Source: Amorphoplanes friuliensis DSM 7358
GTDB lineage: Bacteria > Actinomycetota > Actinomycetes > Mycobacteriales > Micromonosporaceae
Assembly (NCBI RefSeq): GCF_000494755.1
Contig: NC_022657.1
Coordinates: forward strand, 7,160,001 to 7,224,000
Direction: 5' to 3'
Length of the DNA: 64,000 bases
Positions 8,081-17,066 of this stretch are shown here, in pieces. Numbering within the stretch: position 1 is the first letter of the stretch; every line of letters starts with the position of its first letter. The notes under the pieces were generated by a model that was not told where the DNA came from, ran no database searches, and was given only the letters and a program-made list of their open reading frames with translations. The position numbers and the translations under genes are program-made.

Positions 8081-8989
8081 ATGAGAGCAGCGGTGTTCGA
8101 CCGGTACGGCCCGCCCGAGGTGGTGCACATCGTCGAGTTGCCCGACCCCGTGCCCGGCCCCGGGCAGGTACGGGTCCGGGTCCGCGCGGCCGGTGTGCAG
8201 CCGTTCGACGTGGGCGTACGCCGGGGGTGGATGAGACCGGGGCCGGAGCACTTCCCGCACGGGATCGGCCAGGAGTATTCGGGGGTGGTCGATCTGCTCG
8301 GCGAGGGTGTCTCCGGCCTCTCCCCCGGTGACCCGGTGCTCGGTTCCACGATGATGAACGGCCAGGCGACCCACGTGGTCGTCGACGCGGGGACCGTCGT
8401 GCCCAAGCCGGCGGAGGTGGACTTCCCGACGGCGGCCGCGCTGGTGGCGGCCGCCCAGACCGCCTCGGGTGCCCTGCTCGAGCTGGGTCTCACGGCCGGT
8501 GACGTCCTGCTGGTGCACGCGGCGGCGGGCTCGGTCGGCACGGTGGCCGTCCAGCTCGCCCGTCTCGCCGGCGCCACGGTGATCGGCACGGCGAGCCCGG
8601 CCAACCACGACTACCTGCGGCAGCTCGGCGCGATTCCGGTCGCGTACGGGGAGGGTCTGGTCGCCGCGGTCCGCGCCGCCGCGCCGGGCCCGGTGACGGT
8701 GGCTCTGGACGCCGCCGGCCGGGGTGCGATCGCCGCTTCGGTGGAGCTGGGCGTCCCCCGCGACCGCATCGGCACGATCGTCGACGACAAGGCCGCCGCG
8801 GACTTCGGCACCCGGGTCGTCCGCGCGGGCCGTTCCCCGGCCCGGCTGGCCGAGGTCGTCGGTCTGGCCGCCCGCCGCGTGGTGACCATGCCGGTCCGTG
8901 CCTATCCCCTCTCCGAAGCCGCCGAGGCGCACGCGGCGGTGGAGAACGGCCACGGCCGCGGCAAGGTCGTCCTGATCGTCGAGCCGTGA
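8081..8989 (+). CDS. Zinc-independent quinone oxidoreductase / medium-chain dehydrogenase
   Basis: 302 residues of the NADPH:quinone oxidoreductase branch of the MDR superfamily. It has an N-terminal GroES-like fold (DPVPGPGQVRVRVRAAGVQPFD) and a Rossmann domain with HAAAGSVGTVAVQLARLAGA. The Cys/His zinc ligands of alcohol dehydrogenases are absent. Reduction of quinones or enones with NADPH is the family role. I start at ATG 8081 rather than GTG 8072 because the MerR-type promoter's -10 ends 7 nt before 8081, the same spacing as the MerR-controlled gene at 45228. Redox or drug stress induction is inferred. Confidence 0.85.
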   Translation: MRAAVFDRYGPPEVVHIVELPDPVPGPGQVRVRVRAAGVQPFDVGVRRGWMRPGPEHFPHGIGQEYSGVVDLLGEGVSGLSPGDPVLGSTMMNGQATHVVVDAGTVVPKPAEVDFPTAAALVAAAQTASGALLELGLTAGDVLLVHAAAGSVGTVAVQLARLAGATVIGTASPANHDYLRQLGAIPVAYGEGLVAAVRAAAPGPVTVALDAAGRGAIAASVELGVPRDRIGTIVDDKAAADFGTRVVRAGRSPARLAEVVGLAARRVVTMPVRAYPLSEAAEAHAAVENGHGRGKVVLIVEP

Positions 8990-8996
8990 GGGCCGG

Positions 8997-11327
8997 TCAG
9001 GCGGCGACCGGGCGGTGGATCCAGGTGGTGAGGTTCTCCGGGAGCTCGGCCTTGCCGTAGAGCCAGCCCTGGGCGAGGTCGCAGCCCTGGTCGCGGAGCC
9101 AGTCGCGCTGGGCCTCGGTCTCGACGCCCTCGGCGACCACGCGGAGGTTCATCGCCCGGGTCATGGCCAGGACGGCGCGGACGATGGGTTCGTCGGCGCC
9201 GTCCTGACCGACGCGGTTCACGAACGAGCGGTCGATCTTGACGATGCCGACGGGCAGGCGGTTCAGGTAGCTCAGGGACGAGTAGCCCGTACCGAAGTCG
9301 TCGATGCACAGGGTGACGCCGAGGCCGCGGAGCTCGGTGAGGGTGGCCAGGGCGGTCTCGATGTCCTCCATGACGCCGGACTCGGTGATCTCCAGCCAGA
9401 GCTGGTCGGGGCCGAGACCGGTGTCGGTGAGCACACCGCGGACGATGTCCACGATCGTGCGGTCGCGGAGTTGCCGGACCGAGACGTTGACGGAGACGTG
9501 CAGGCGGCGTGCGCCCGGTCCGCGTTCGGCGGTCCAGACCGCGAGCTGGGTGGCGGACTCGCGCAGGAGCCAGGCGCCGCTCTCCACGATCAGGCCGGTC
9601 TCCTCGGCCACCGGGATGAAGTCGACGGGCGAGACCGCGCCGAGTGTCGGGTGGTTCCAGCGCATGAGCGCCTCGAAGCCGTCGAGCTCGTCGGTCGCGA
9701 GGTCGACGATCGGCTGGAAGTGCACCGAGAGTTCGCCGCGGGGCAGGGCCCGGCGCAGCGCCTGCTCGAGGTTCATCCGGTCGCGGACCTCGTCGCGCAG
9801 GGAGGTGTCGAACAGCGCGTACGCGTTCCGGCCGCTGCCCTTGGCCTTGTACATCGCGGTGTCGGCGTCACGGATCAGTTCGAGGGCGCGGGCACTGCCC
9901 TGGGCCTTGGCCACGCCGATGGACGCGGAGATGACGACGTTGCCGACGGAGAGCTCGAAGGGGCGGGCGAACTCCGCGAGCACCCGGTCGGCGAACGACT
10001 CGGCCAGCGCGGAGTGCGACGGGCTGGCCAGCGCGATGACAAACTCGTCACCGCCGATGCGGCAGACCAGGTCCTCGGCGCGGATCTGGGCGCTGAGGCG
10101 GCCGGCCACGGCGCAGAGCAGCTCGTCGCCGACCTGGTGACCCCAGTGGTCGTTGACCATCTTGAAGCGGTCGAGGTCGATGAAGAGCAGGCTGATCTCC
10201 TGCTCACCGGCGGCCGCCCGGTCCGCCCAGTGGGTGATGGTCTCGGTGAGCAGCTCCCGGTTGGGCAGGTCGGTGAGGGCGTCGTGGGTGGCCCGGCGGC
10301 GGGTGGCCCGTTCGGCCCGCGCCCGCGAGTTGTTCGAGCGCACCACGCGGGCGAGGACGGCCAGGATCAGCAGCGAGCAGAGGGTGGCGCTGACGACGCT
10401 GTTCATCGTCGACCCCGCCGGGCGCAGGGCCGTGATGATCGTCGGCACGACCACCAGCAGCGCGATCAGCGTCGTCCGGACCTTGCTGAGGTCCTTGACG
10501 ATGATCTGCTGCGGCTCGGTCAGGGTCCGCATCGACGGGTGCAGCCCGGCTGCCCCGACCAGCAGGAAGATCGCCATGAAGAGCACGTCGATCGTGTGCT
10601 GGGGGACGTGCGCGACGCCGCCGTCGCGCAGCATGAAGAGGAAGTCGCCGACGAACATGCCGGCGGACGCCAGGATGAGCAGCCACAGGGACGGCTGGCG
10701 CGCGCCGCCGGAGAGCGCGAGTTGCGCCGTCAGCACGAGCAGCACCACGTCGAGGACCGGGAAGAACGAGTTGGCGACGCGCAGCGGTGACAGGCCGACC
10801 AGGTCGATCGACGGCACGATCAGGTAGGTCCAGCTGATGAAGGCCGCGGCCAGGCCGACCAGGACCGCGTCGACCCGGGCCGGGTCGTCGTCGGCCGCCC
10901 GGCGGCGGCGCAGCATCTGGGCGAAGGAACAGCCGATCAGGATGTAACCGGGCAACACGAACGCGTCCGGGATCAGCGCCATCGAGGTCGGCGGTGAGGC
11001 GCCGGCGCCGGGTACGACCGCCCGCACGATCATGCCGACGAAGAACAGTGACGCGGCGGTCAGCAACATGCGCCACGGCCCGCGGTGGCCGGGGAGGGCC
11101 ATCCGCCGGACGGCGTAGGCCATCGCCCAGAGTCCGCTGACGACCGCGAGCAGCATCAGCGGCAGCTGAAGCCACACCGGGCCGGCCGCCGCGGCGCCGA
11201 CCGCGACCGCGGAGGCGCCGATGAACGACCAGGCCAGCGTTCTGCTGCCCCGGGGCAGGGCGGTGCTCGCGACCGGCGGCGCGTCGAGATCCCCGCTCGT
11301 CCGGGGAGGCGCCAGCACAGAAGTCAC
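8997..11327 (-). CDS. Membrane GGDEF-EAL c-di-GMP protein
   Basis: 776 residues. Roughly 290 N-terminal residues hold about eight membrane helices, followed by another pair near 290-330. A GGDEF domain (IGGDEFVIA, about residue 423) then precedes an EAL domain (GFEALMRW about 550, NVSVRQL, LEITES, DDFGTGYSS, VKIDRSFV, VAEGVET). All signature residues of both domains are intact, so synthesis and hydrolysis of c-di-GMP are both possible. In such hybrids one domain often acts as a sensor. GTG start with GGAAAG upstream. It converges on the quinone oxidoreductase gene. Confidence 0.9.
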   Translation of the reverse strand: MTSVLAPPRTSGDLDAPPVASTALPRGSRTLAWSFIGASAVAVGAAAAGPVWLQLPLMLLAVVSGLWAMAYAVRRMALPGHRGPWRMLLTAASLFFVGMIVRAVVPGAGASPPTSMALIPDAFVLPGYILIGCSFAQMLRRRRAADDDPARVDAVLVGLAAAFISWTYLIVPSIDLVGLSPLRVANSFFPVLDVVLLVLTAQLALSGGARQPSLWLLILASAGMFVGDFLFMLRDGGVAHVPQHTIDVLFMAIFLLVGAAGLHPSMRTLTEPQQIIVKDLSKVRTTLIALLVVVPTIITALRPAGSTMNSVVSATLCSLLILAVLARVVRSNNSRARAERATRRRATHDALTDLPNRELLTETITHWADRAAAGEQEISLLFIDLDRFKMVNDHWGHQVGDELLCAVAGRLSAQIRAEDLVCRIGGDEFVIALASPSHSALAESFADRVLAEFARPFELSVGNVVISASIGVAKAQGSARALELIRDADTAMYKAKGSGRNAYALFDTSLRDEVRDRMNLEQALRRALPRGELSVHFQPIVDLATDELDGFEALMRWNHPTLGAVSPVDFIPVAEETGLIVESGAWLLRESATQLAVWTAERGPGARRLHVSVNVSVRQLRDRTIVDIVRGVLTDTGLGPDQLWLEITESGVMEDIETALATLTELRGLGVTLCIDDFGTGYSSLSYLNRLPVGIVKIDRSFVNRVGQDGADEPIVRAVLAMTRAMNLRVVAEGVETEAQRDWLRDQGCDLAQGWLYGKAELPENLTTWIHRPVAA

Positions 11328-11378
11328 GTCTTTCCATCGGCAGCCCGCCCCGAGGCATGAGCGAAGCGAGCGGAGCTA

Positions 11379-11394
11379 CGTGACCGGCGTCACG
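11379..11394. promoter_or_regulatory. Perfect dyad between the GGDEF-EAL and amidase genes
   Basis: CGTGAC-CGGC-GTCACG lies midway in the 150-bp gap between the divergent GGDEF-EAL and amidase genes. Just upstream (11358-11375) is the near-repetitive GAGCGAAGCGAGCGGAGC. The dyad could be an operator for either gene. No riboswitch consensus for c-di-AMP or c-di-GMP was recognised on either strand. Confidence 0.3.
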
Positions 11395-11477
11395 GGAAAC
11401 CCCAACCTGGCACATCAGGGACGCGTACGTTTCATCCTGATCTGGCCCAGTCCGGTGGCTTTCGCGGGGGGAAACGC

Positions 11478-13589
11478 GTGGAGAAGACGCACAGACGAGT
11501 CATGGCCACGGTGCTCGGCACCGCGGTTGCCCTGAGCGGCGCGGTCGCCGTCCTGGCGAGCGAGGGTGACGCCGCGGCCGGAGAGCCGATCGCGCCGGCC
11601 GCGCCGACCCTGCAGACACTCGACCTGGCCCCGGTGGCCGGATCGTCGCCGACCGGCCGGTCGTTCTCGGCACCCGGCAGCCTGCGGGCCGAGTCGGCCG
11701 CGGGCGCCCGGGTGGTGCCACAGCGCACCACCGGGCGGTTCGCCCTCGTCGGCGCCACCTGGGCCGATCCGCGCGTGGTGCTCGACGGCACGGTCGAGAT
11801 CCGGACCCGGCGGGCCGCCGACGGCGCCTGGACCGGCTGGCAGGCGCTGGAGTCCGACGAGGCCTCCCCCGCCGAGCCCGGCTCCCGCGACGCGGACGAC
11901 GCCCGCGGCAGCACCGACCCGCTGTGGGTGGGCGAGTCCGACGGTGTCGAGGCCCGGATGGCGGCCGACGCGGGCCGCACCCGGCCGCTGCCCCCCGGCC
12001 TGCGCCTGGACCTGATCAACCCGGGTACGCCCGGACCGCTGACCACCCCGGCGGCGTACGCGGCACCGGCCCGGGCACCGCGGGTCGCCACACCGCCGCG
12101 GCCCACCCCCGAGCTGGTCAGCCGGGCGGGCTGGGGTGCGAACGAGGCGATCGTCAAGGGCACCCCGGAGTACACGACCGACGTGCAGGTCGTCTTCGTG
12201 CACCACACCGCCGGCACCAACAGTTACCGCTGCTCCGACTCGGCCGCGATCATCCGCAGCATCGAGGCGTACCACGTGAAGAGCAACCACTGGGACGACA
12301 TCGGGTACAACTTCCTGGTCGACAAGTGCGGCACGCTCTTCGAGGGGCGCAAGGGCGGCGTGACGCGGCCGGTGCTCGGCGCGCACACGCTGGGCTTCAA
12401 CGCGCGCAGCAGCGCGATCGCGGTGCTCGGCAACTACTCCGGGCGTGCGGTCCCGGCGGCCGTCAAGCGGGTGATCGCGCAGGTCGCGGCGTACAAGCTC
12501 GGTGCGTACGGGAACACCCCGGCCGGCCGGGTCGGGCTGATCTCGAGCGGCAGTGACCGGTACGCCAAGGGCAGCCGCGCGATGTTGAACCGGATCTCCG
12601 GCCACCGCGACACGGGCCAGACCGAGTGCCCCGGCACCACCCTGTACGCCCAGCTCGGCTCGATCCGCAGCATCGCGTCGGCGGGCCCGGCGGACTTCAC
12701 GCTGGCCAAGGTGAACGGCGCGACCAAGGTCGGTGACACCCTCTACACGCGGGGCACCCTCCGGCCGTTCTGGCGGACGACGACACCGAGTTCGCTGCTC
12801 AACCGCTTCGACGTCCTCGTCGACGGCGAACTGACGGCCTCGGCGCCCAGCGCGCACCGCAACGAGCTGCTGCGACTTGCCGAGGGACGGCACATCCTGC
12901 GCCTGCGCGCGGTTGCGCTGAACGGGCGGATGGCCAACCTGAGCGTGCCGGTGGTCGTGGACAAGACGCTGCCGGAGTTCACCAGCGGGCCCAGTGTGCT
13001 GCTGCGGACCGGCTCCCTGAACGGCATCGTGCCCGTGCGGCTGCGCTGGGCCGCGGCCGACGCCGGCGGGCTCAGCGGTGTGTCGCTGACCAGCCCGGTG
13101 ACCGCGACCTTCGGCGCCGCGACCACGGCGTGGGCCGGTTCGGTCCCGCCCAGCACCGACACGACGTACGCGCTGAAGGCCACCGACCGGGCGGGGAACG
13201 TGCGATCGACTGCTGTCACGCGTACCCCGGTGGTCGCCTCGGAGGCCCTGGCCGACCGGAGCGGGACCTGGAGCACGCTGAGCGGCGACGCCTACCTGGG
13301 CGGCGAAGCGTTGCGGAGCACGGCCGCGAACTCGTCGCTGAGCTGGTCCTTCACCGGCCGATCGGCGTCGCTGGCGGTGAGCCGCACGGCGGTCTCGGGC
13401 CGGGTGCAGATCTTCGTGGACGGCGAGCCGGCCGGGATGATCGATCTGCGCTCGCCGCAGACGCTGAACAAGCGCGCGGTCTGGACCCGCTCGTGGAACG
13501 ACAGCGACCGGCACACCGTGAAGATCGAGGTCGAGGGCACCGCGGGCCGGCCCGGCATCATCGCCGACGGCCTGGTCTACCTGCGGTAA
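11478..13589 (+). CDS. Secreted N-acetylmuramoyl-L-alanine amidase (PGRP / Amidase_2 family)
   Basis: 703 residues with an N-terminal signal peptide (hydrophobic 9-27). The zinc amidase domain spans about 215-400: VFVHHTAGTN (near 240), YNFLVDKCGTLFEGR, LGAHTLGFN, SGHRD (near 375) and TECPG (near 384), which together supply the His/His/Cys zinc site and the conserved Tyr of PGRP-type amidases. It cleaves the lactyl-amide bond of peptidoglycan outside the cell. The C-terminal 300 residues are beta-rich, with an Ig-like module (VVVDKTLPEF) and a jelly-roll-like end. GTG start preceded by a purine-rich GGGGGGAAA. Role in growth, separation or sporulation is inferred. Confidence 0.9.
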   Translation: MEKTHRRVMATVLGTAVALSGAVAVLASEGDAAAGEPIAPAAPTLQTLDLAPVAGSSPTGRSFSAPGSLRAESAAGARVVPQRTTGRFALVGATWADPRVVLDGTVEIRTRRAADGAWTGWQALESDEASPAEPGSRDADDARGSTDPLWVGESDGVEARMAADAGRTRPLPPGLRLDLINPGTPGPLTTPAAYAAPARAPRVATPPRPTPELVSRAGWGANEAIVKGTPEYTTDVQVVFVHHTAGTNSYRCSDSAAIIRSIEAYHVKSNHWDDIGYNFLVDKCGTLFEGRKGGVTRPVLGAHTLGFNARSSAIAVLGNYSGRAVPAAVKRVIAQVAAYKLGAYGNTPAGRVGLISSGSDRYAKGSRAMLNRISGHRDTGQTECPGTTLYAQLGSIRSIASAGPADFTLAKVNGATKVGDTLYTRGTLRPFWRTTTPSSLLNRFDVLVDGELTASAPSAHRNELLRLAEGRHILRLRAVALNGRMANLSVPVVVDKTLPEFTSGPSVLLRTGSLNGIVPVRLRWAAADAGGLSGVSLTSPVTATFGAATTAWAGSVPPSTDTTYALKATDRAGNVRSTAVTRTPVVASEALADRSGTWSTLSGDAYLGGEALRSTAANSSLSWSFTGRSASLAVSRTAVSGRVQIFVDGEPAGMIDLRSPQTLNKRAVWTRSWNDSDRHTVKIEVEGTAGRPGIIADGLVYLR

Positions 13590-14185
13590 CCGGTCCCCGG
13601 GTCGTGCCGGTCGGCCAGGTGCTGATCGAGCACGACCCGCAGGGACCGCATGGCGAAGTAGAGCCGCGACTTGAGTTCCTCGACGGGCACACCGCGGACG
13701 GCGGCGGCCTCCTCGAGCGAGACACCGCGGTAGAAGAGCTCGACCAGGACGTCCCGGTGGGCCGAGGCGAGATCGTCCATGGCGCCGGCGATCGTCGTCG
13801 CGGCCTGCGGGCCCCGGGCGGGCACGACGGCGGGGGGCCGATCGTCGTGCCCGGCCGGGGCGAACCGCTCACCGTCGCGCAGCACCGTGCGGGCAGTGAG
13901 CACGAGCCACGGACGGACCCCGGACGCACGCTGGGGGTAGCGGGCCGGGTCCTGAGCGGCGCGGTAGAAGGTCTCCTTGAGCACACTTCCGGCCAGTGCC
14001 TCGTCGCCGCCGGTCAGCCGGTGCACGTAGTCGGCGACCGCTTCCCGGTGTGGTCCCACCAGAGTCTCGAACGCCGCGGCGGCGCGGGACTGCGCGGCCC
14101 GCTCGGCGGCACTGCCCGGAGTCGGTGAGAACAGGTCGGCGTGCAGCGGCAGGTTTCCCGGCCGGTCGGCCGCGTGGCGGCCCAT
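13577..14185 (-). CDS. RNA polymerase sigma-70 family (ECF-like) factor
   Basis: 202 residues. Region 2 is seen in AFETLVGPHREAVADYVHRL...ETFYRAAQDPARY...WLVLTART. Region 4 is seen in DLASAHRDVLVELFYRGVSLEEAAAVRGVPVEELKSRLYFAMRSLRVVLDQHL. The spacing matches small ECF-type factors that recruit polymerase to stress or development promoters. ATG 14185 is chosen over longer frames because GGAGAGGAG lies 6-7 nt upstream. No anti-sigma gene is adjacent. Its neighbour across a 13-bp inverted repeat is a DUF5999 gene; autoregulation through that repeat is inferred. Its 3' end overlaps the convergent amidase gene by 13 bp. Confidence 0.85.
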   Translation of the reverse strand: MGRHAADRPGNLPLHADLFSPTPGSAAERAAQSRAAAAFETLVGPHREAVADYVHRLTGGDEALAGSVLKETFYRAAQDPARYPQRASGVRPWLVLTARTVLRDGERFAPAGHDDRPPAVVPARGPQAATTIAGAMDDLASAHRDVLVELFYRGVSLEEAAAVRGVPVEELKSRLYFAMRSLRVVLDQHLADRHDPGTGYRR

Positions 14186-14237
14186 GTGTGCTCCTCTCCG
14201 TTGCCCGGCCTCCATGGTGATCCACCCGGACGCCCCC

Positions 14238-14300
14238 GGACACGGGAGAAGTACGCACGATCGGGTACCCGGGTAAGAGTCGGGTAGTTCTCCCGTGTCC
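14238..14300. promoter_or_regulatory. 13-bp perfect inverted repeat framing three GGGTAN repeats
   Basis: GGACACGGGAGAA (14238-14250) and its exact reverse complement (14288-14300) flank a 37-bp spacer. Inside are GGGTAC (14263), GGGTAA (14271) and GGGTAG (14282), and the palindrome CGGGTACCCG (14262-14271). The whole sits between the divergent sigma-factor and DUF5999 genes. Each arm would present the same element toward its outward-facing gene, as expected for a symmetric operator or paired -35 elements. The geometry is seen; the function is inferred. Confidence 0.6.
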
Positions 14301-14342
14301 CCCGTCCGGGCTGCGACGAACTCTTGGTCGCAGGAGGAACAG

Positions 14343-14570
14343 ATGTTGTGCGTGCACGTACCGCCCTGTCCCGGGGCGGCCCAGACCGACCACGACGCTG
14401 CCCGGGTGGTGGCTACCCATCCTGAGCAGGGGTGGAGCCTTCTCTGCAACGGCGTGGTGACCTTCGACGACACCGGTGAACTGTTGCCGGACGGGCGCGC
14501 TGTCGCCCCTCGGCCGGGTGCCGGAGTGGCTCTGAAGAGCCGGCCCAGGACCGCCACCGGCGTCCGGTAA
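14343..14570 (+). CDS. DUF5999 family small protein
   Basis: 75 residues with the family's recognisable layout: an N-terminal Cys/His cluster (MLCVHVPPC) and the core HPEQGWSLLCNGVV followed by FDDTGELLPDG. Three cysteines and two histidines could bind metal. The function is not established. An AGGAGGAAC ribosome site 2 nt upstream fixes the ATG at 14343 over an in-frame ATG 48 nt earlier. It is divergent from the sigma-factor gene across the inverted repeat, so shared or sigma-dependent control is plausible. Confidence 0.8.
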   Translation: MLCVHVPPCPGAAQTDHDAARVVATHPEQGWSLLCNGVVTFDDTGELLPDGRAVAPRPGAGVALKSRPRTATGVR

Positions 14571-14606
14571 CCCGCTTTCCGAGGTCACAACCACTACCGT
14601 GCTCCT

Positions 14607-16988
14607 ATGAGCACCGCCACGACCGCGCGCGGTTCCCTCGGCAACCTGCCCGCCGAGGTGACCAGCTTCGTCGGCCGGCGGCAGGAGATGACCGGCGTCC
14701 GGCGCATGCTCTCCACCAGCCGGCTGGTCACTCTGACCGGCGCCGGCGGTGTCGGCAAGACCCGGCTCGCGCAGCGGGCCGGACTGGAGCTGCGCCGCGC
14801 CTTCCCCGACGGTGTGTGGCTCGTCGAACTGGCCGAGCTGCGTGATCCCGACCTGGTCGCGGTGACCGTGGCCGAGGCGCTCGGTGTCCGCGAGGAGTCG
14901 GTCAGCCCGGACGCGCCGGGCCTGGCCGGCTTCCTGGCGGGCAAGCAGGCGCTGCTGATCCTCGACAACTGCGAGCACCTCGTCGGCGCCTGCGCCGATC
15001 TCACCGAGACCCTGCTCCGCGCCTGTCCCCGCCTGCGGATCCTGGTCACGAGCAGGCAGGCGCTGCGGATCACGGGTGAGGCCACGCTGACCGTGCACCC
15101 GCTGTCGGTGCCGGAGCCCGACGTCGACTGCACCCCCGCGGACCTGTCCCGGTACGAGTCGGCCAGCCTGCTCGTCGAACGCGCGACCGCGGTGCTGCCC
15201 GGCTTCACGGTCACGGACGCCAACTGCTCCACGATCACCGCGCTGTGCCAGGCGCTCGAGGGCATGCCGCTGGCGATCGAGCTGGCCGTGGCCCGGCTCC
15301 GGGTGCTCTCCCTGGACCAGATCCTCGAACGCCTGACCGACCGTTATCGCCTGCTGACCGCGGGCGCCCGCAACGCACCGGCCCGCCAGCAGACCCTCCG
15401 TGCGCTGATCGACTGGAGCTGGGACCTCTGCTCCGAGCAGGAACGGGTCCTGTGGTCACGGCTGTCGGTCTTCTCGGGCGGCTTCGAGCTCGACGCCGCG
15501 GAGCAGGTCTGCGCCGACGACACCCTCCCGGCGGAGGCGATCCTGGACCTCATCGCGTCGCTGGTCGACAAGTCCGTCATCTCCCGCACCGGCGACGGCG
15601 CCCGGGCGCGCTACAAGATGCTCGAGGTCGTCCGCGAGTACGGCGCGGCACGGCTCGGTGGTGCGGGTGAACACCCCGCGATCGCGCGGAGGCACTGCGA
15701 CTGGTTCGCCGATCTGGCCGCGTACGGGGATGCGCACTGGGTGAGTCCCGACCAGGCCGCGCTGATGCTGAAGCTCCGCCACGAGCAGGCCAATCTCCGG
15801 GTCGCCCTGGAGTACGCCGTGAGCGAGGGCCCGCCGGAGCGGGCGCTGCGGTTCGCCGCCGACCTGCAGAACCACTGGTTCGTCCGGGGGTTCCTCTCCG
15901 AGGGCCGGCACTGGCTGGACCGGGCACTCGCGCTGCCCCCTCCGCGGCACTGGACGCGGGTGAAGGCGCTGCGGGTGGCCTCGTGGATCGCCTGCGTGCA
16001 GGGTGACCGGGACCGGGCCGAGGCGCTGCTGGCCGACGCCAAGGCGCTGGCCGCGACGCTGCCGCCGTCCCCGGAGCGGGCGTTCATTCCGGTGGTCGAG
16101 GGCAACATCGCGATGTTCGGCGGTGACCAGGCGCGGGCGCTGCCGCTCTTCGAGCAGGCGCTGACCGGCTTCCGGGAGCTGCATTCGCTCAGCGGCGAGA
16201 TGTGGACCCTCGCGGTCCTCGGGCTGGCCCGCGGTCTGGCCACCGACGATCCCACCAGGGGTTATCCGGATCTGATGGCCTGCCGCGACCTGGCGGCGGC
16301 CTCCGGTGAGGTCTGGTGGCGGTCGTTTGCGATGTGGGCGCTGAGCGTGCTGCGCTGGCGGGCCGGTGACACGGCCGGCGCCGCGGTGGCGGCCAAGGAG
16401 AGCCTGGAGGTCGGCAAGCTCGTCGAGGACGAGCAGTTCGGTGTCGGGCTGTCGCTGGAGTCGCTGGGCTGGGTGGCCGGCAGTGAGCACCGCGACCAGC
16501 GGGCGGCCCAGCTGCTCGGCGCGTCGGAGCGCATGTGGCGGGCGATGCACGCGTCTCTGTCGTCGTTCCGCAGCCTGCACGACTTCCACGACGAGTCGAT
16601 GTCGCAGATCCGCGCCCGCCTGGGTGACCGCGCCTTCGACGCCGCGTTCCGGCGCGGCGCCGAGCTGACCACGGCCGAGGCGGTGGCGCTCGCCCTGGAA
16701 CGATCCGGCCGCGCCGCCGTGCCCGGCCAGCGTGTCTCCCCGCCCGCCGCCCCGCCCGCCGCGGCCCCCGAGGTCACCGAGGCCCGGCTGGTCGACCTGG
16801 GCTTGACCCGCCGCGAACGGGAGGTCGTCACGCTGATCGCGGCGGGCCTGAGCAACCGCGAGATCGCGGCCCGGCTGGTGGTGGCCCAGCGCACCGCGGA
16901 GGGCCACGTGGAGAACATCCTGAGCAAGCTCGGGTTCACCTCTCGCGCTCAGGTGGCCGGCTGGCTGGCAACGCAGCGGGATACCTGA
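14607..16988 (+). CDS. LuxR-type transcriptional regulator with NB-ARC-like ATPase and TPR domains
   Basis: 793 residues. The ATPase starts near 20 (TSFVGRRQEM) with Walker A LTGAGGVGKTR (Lys51), Walker B LLILDNCEHL and the sensor ILVTSRQALR. The middle (about 330-670) is helical TPR-like sequence. A LuxR-type HTH closes the protein (LTRREREVVTLIAAGLSNREIAARL...ENILSKLGF). Such large regulators use nucleotide binding to gate DNA binding. A pathway target cannot be read locally. TACCGT ends 6 nt before the ATG, suggesting a leaderless mRNA. Confidence 0.88.
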   Translation: MSTATTARGSLGNLPAEVTSFVGRRQEMTGVRRMLSTSRLVTLTGAGGVGKTRLAQRAGLELRRAFPDGVWLVELAELRDPDLVAVTVAEALGVREESVSPDAPGLAGFLAGKQALLILDNCEHLVGACADLTETLLRACPRLRILVTSRQALRITGEATLTVHPLSVPEPDVDCTPADLSRYESASLLVERATAVLPGFTVTDANCSTITALCQALEGMPLAIELAVARLRVLSLDQILERLTDRYRLLTAGARNAPARQQTLRALIDWSWDLCSEQERVLWSRLSVFSGGFELDAAEQVCADDTLPAEAILDLIASLVDKSVISRTGDGARARYKMLEVVREYGAARLGGAGEHPAIARRHCDWFADLAAYGDAHWVSPDQAALMLKLRHEQANLRVALEYAVSEGPPERALRFAADLQNHWFVRGFLSEGRHWLDRALALPPPRHWTRVKALRVASWIACVQGDRDRAEALLADAKALAATLPPSPERAFIPVVEGNIAMFGGDQARALPLFEQALTGFRELHSLSGEMWTLAVLGLARGLATDDPTRGYPDLMACRDLAAASGEVWWRSFAMWALSVLRWRAGDTAGAAVAAKESLEVGKLVEDEQFGVGLSLESLGWVAGSEHRDQRAAQLLGASERMWRAMHASLSSFRSLHDFHDESMSQIRARLGDRAFDAAFRRGAELTTAEAVALALERSGRAAVPGQRVSPPAAPPAAAPEVTEARLVDLGLTRREREVVTLIAAGLSNREIAARLVVAQRTAEGHVENILSKLGFTSRAQVAGWLATQRDT

Positions 16989-17066
16989 CAGGAGATGTCA
17001 GTCTTCTGCGCTTGAATCAGGGGTGCAGGCGGCGAAGGGCGCCGCCCACCTCCGAAAGGCTCCACC

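Noticed and set aside
8997..11327. Possible degenerate GGDEF or EAL motifs in this protein
   Set aside because: GGDEF, EAL, DDFGTGY and AEGVET are all intact, unlike the protein at 37186-39438.
11328..11477. Possible c-di-AMP or c-di-GMP riboswitch before the amidase or GGDEF-EAL gene
   Set aside because: Neither strand shows the conserved GEMM or ydaO core; only a short dyad and a near-repetitive GAGCGAAGC stretch are present.
11478..11720. Amidase considered as a phage endolysin
   Set aside because: It has a signal peptide, long C-terminal beta modules and no phage genes around it.
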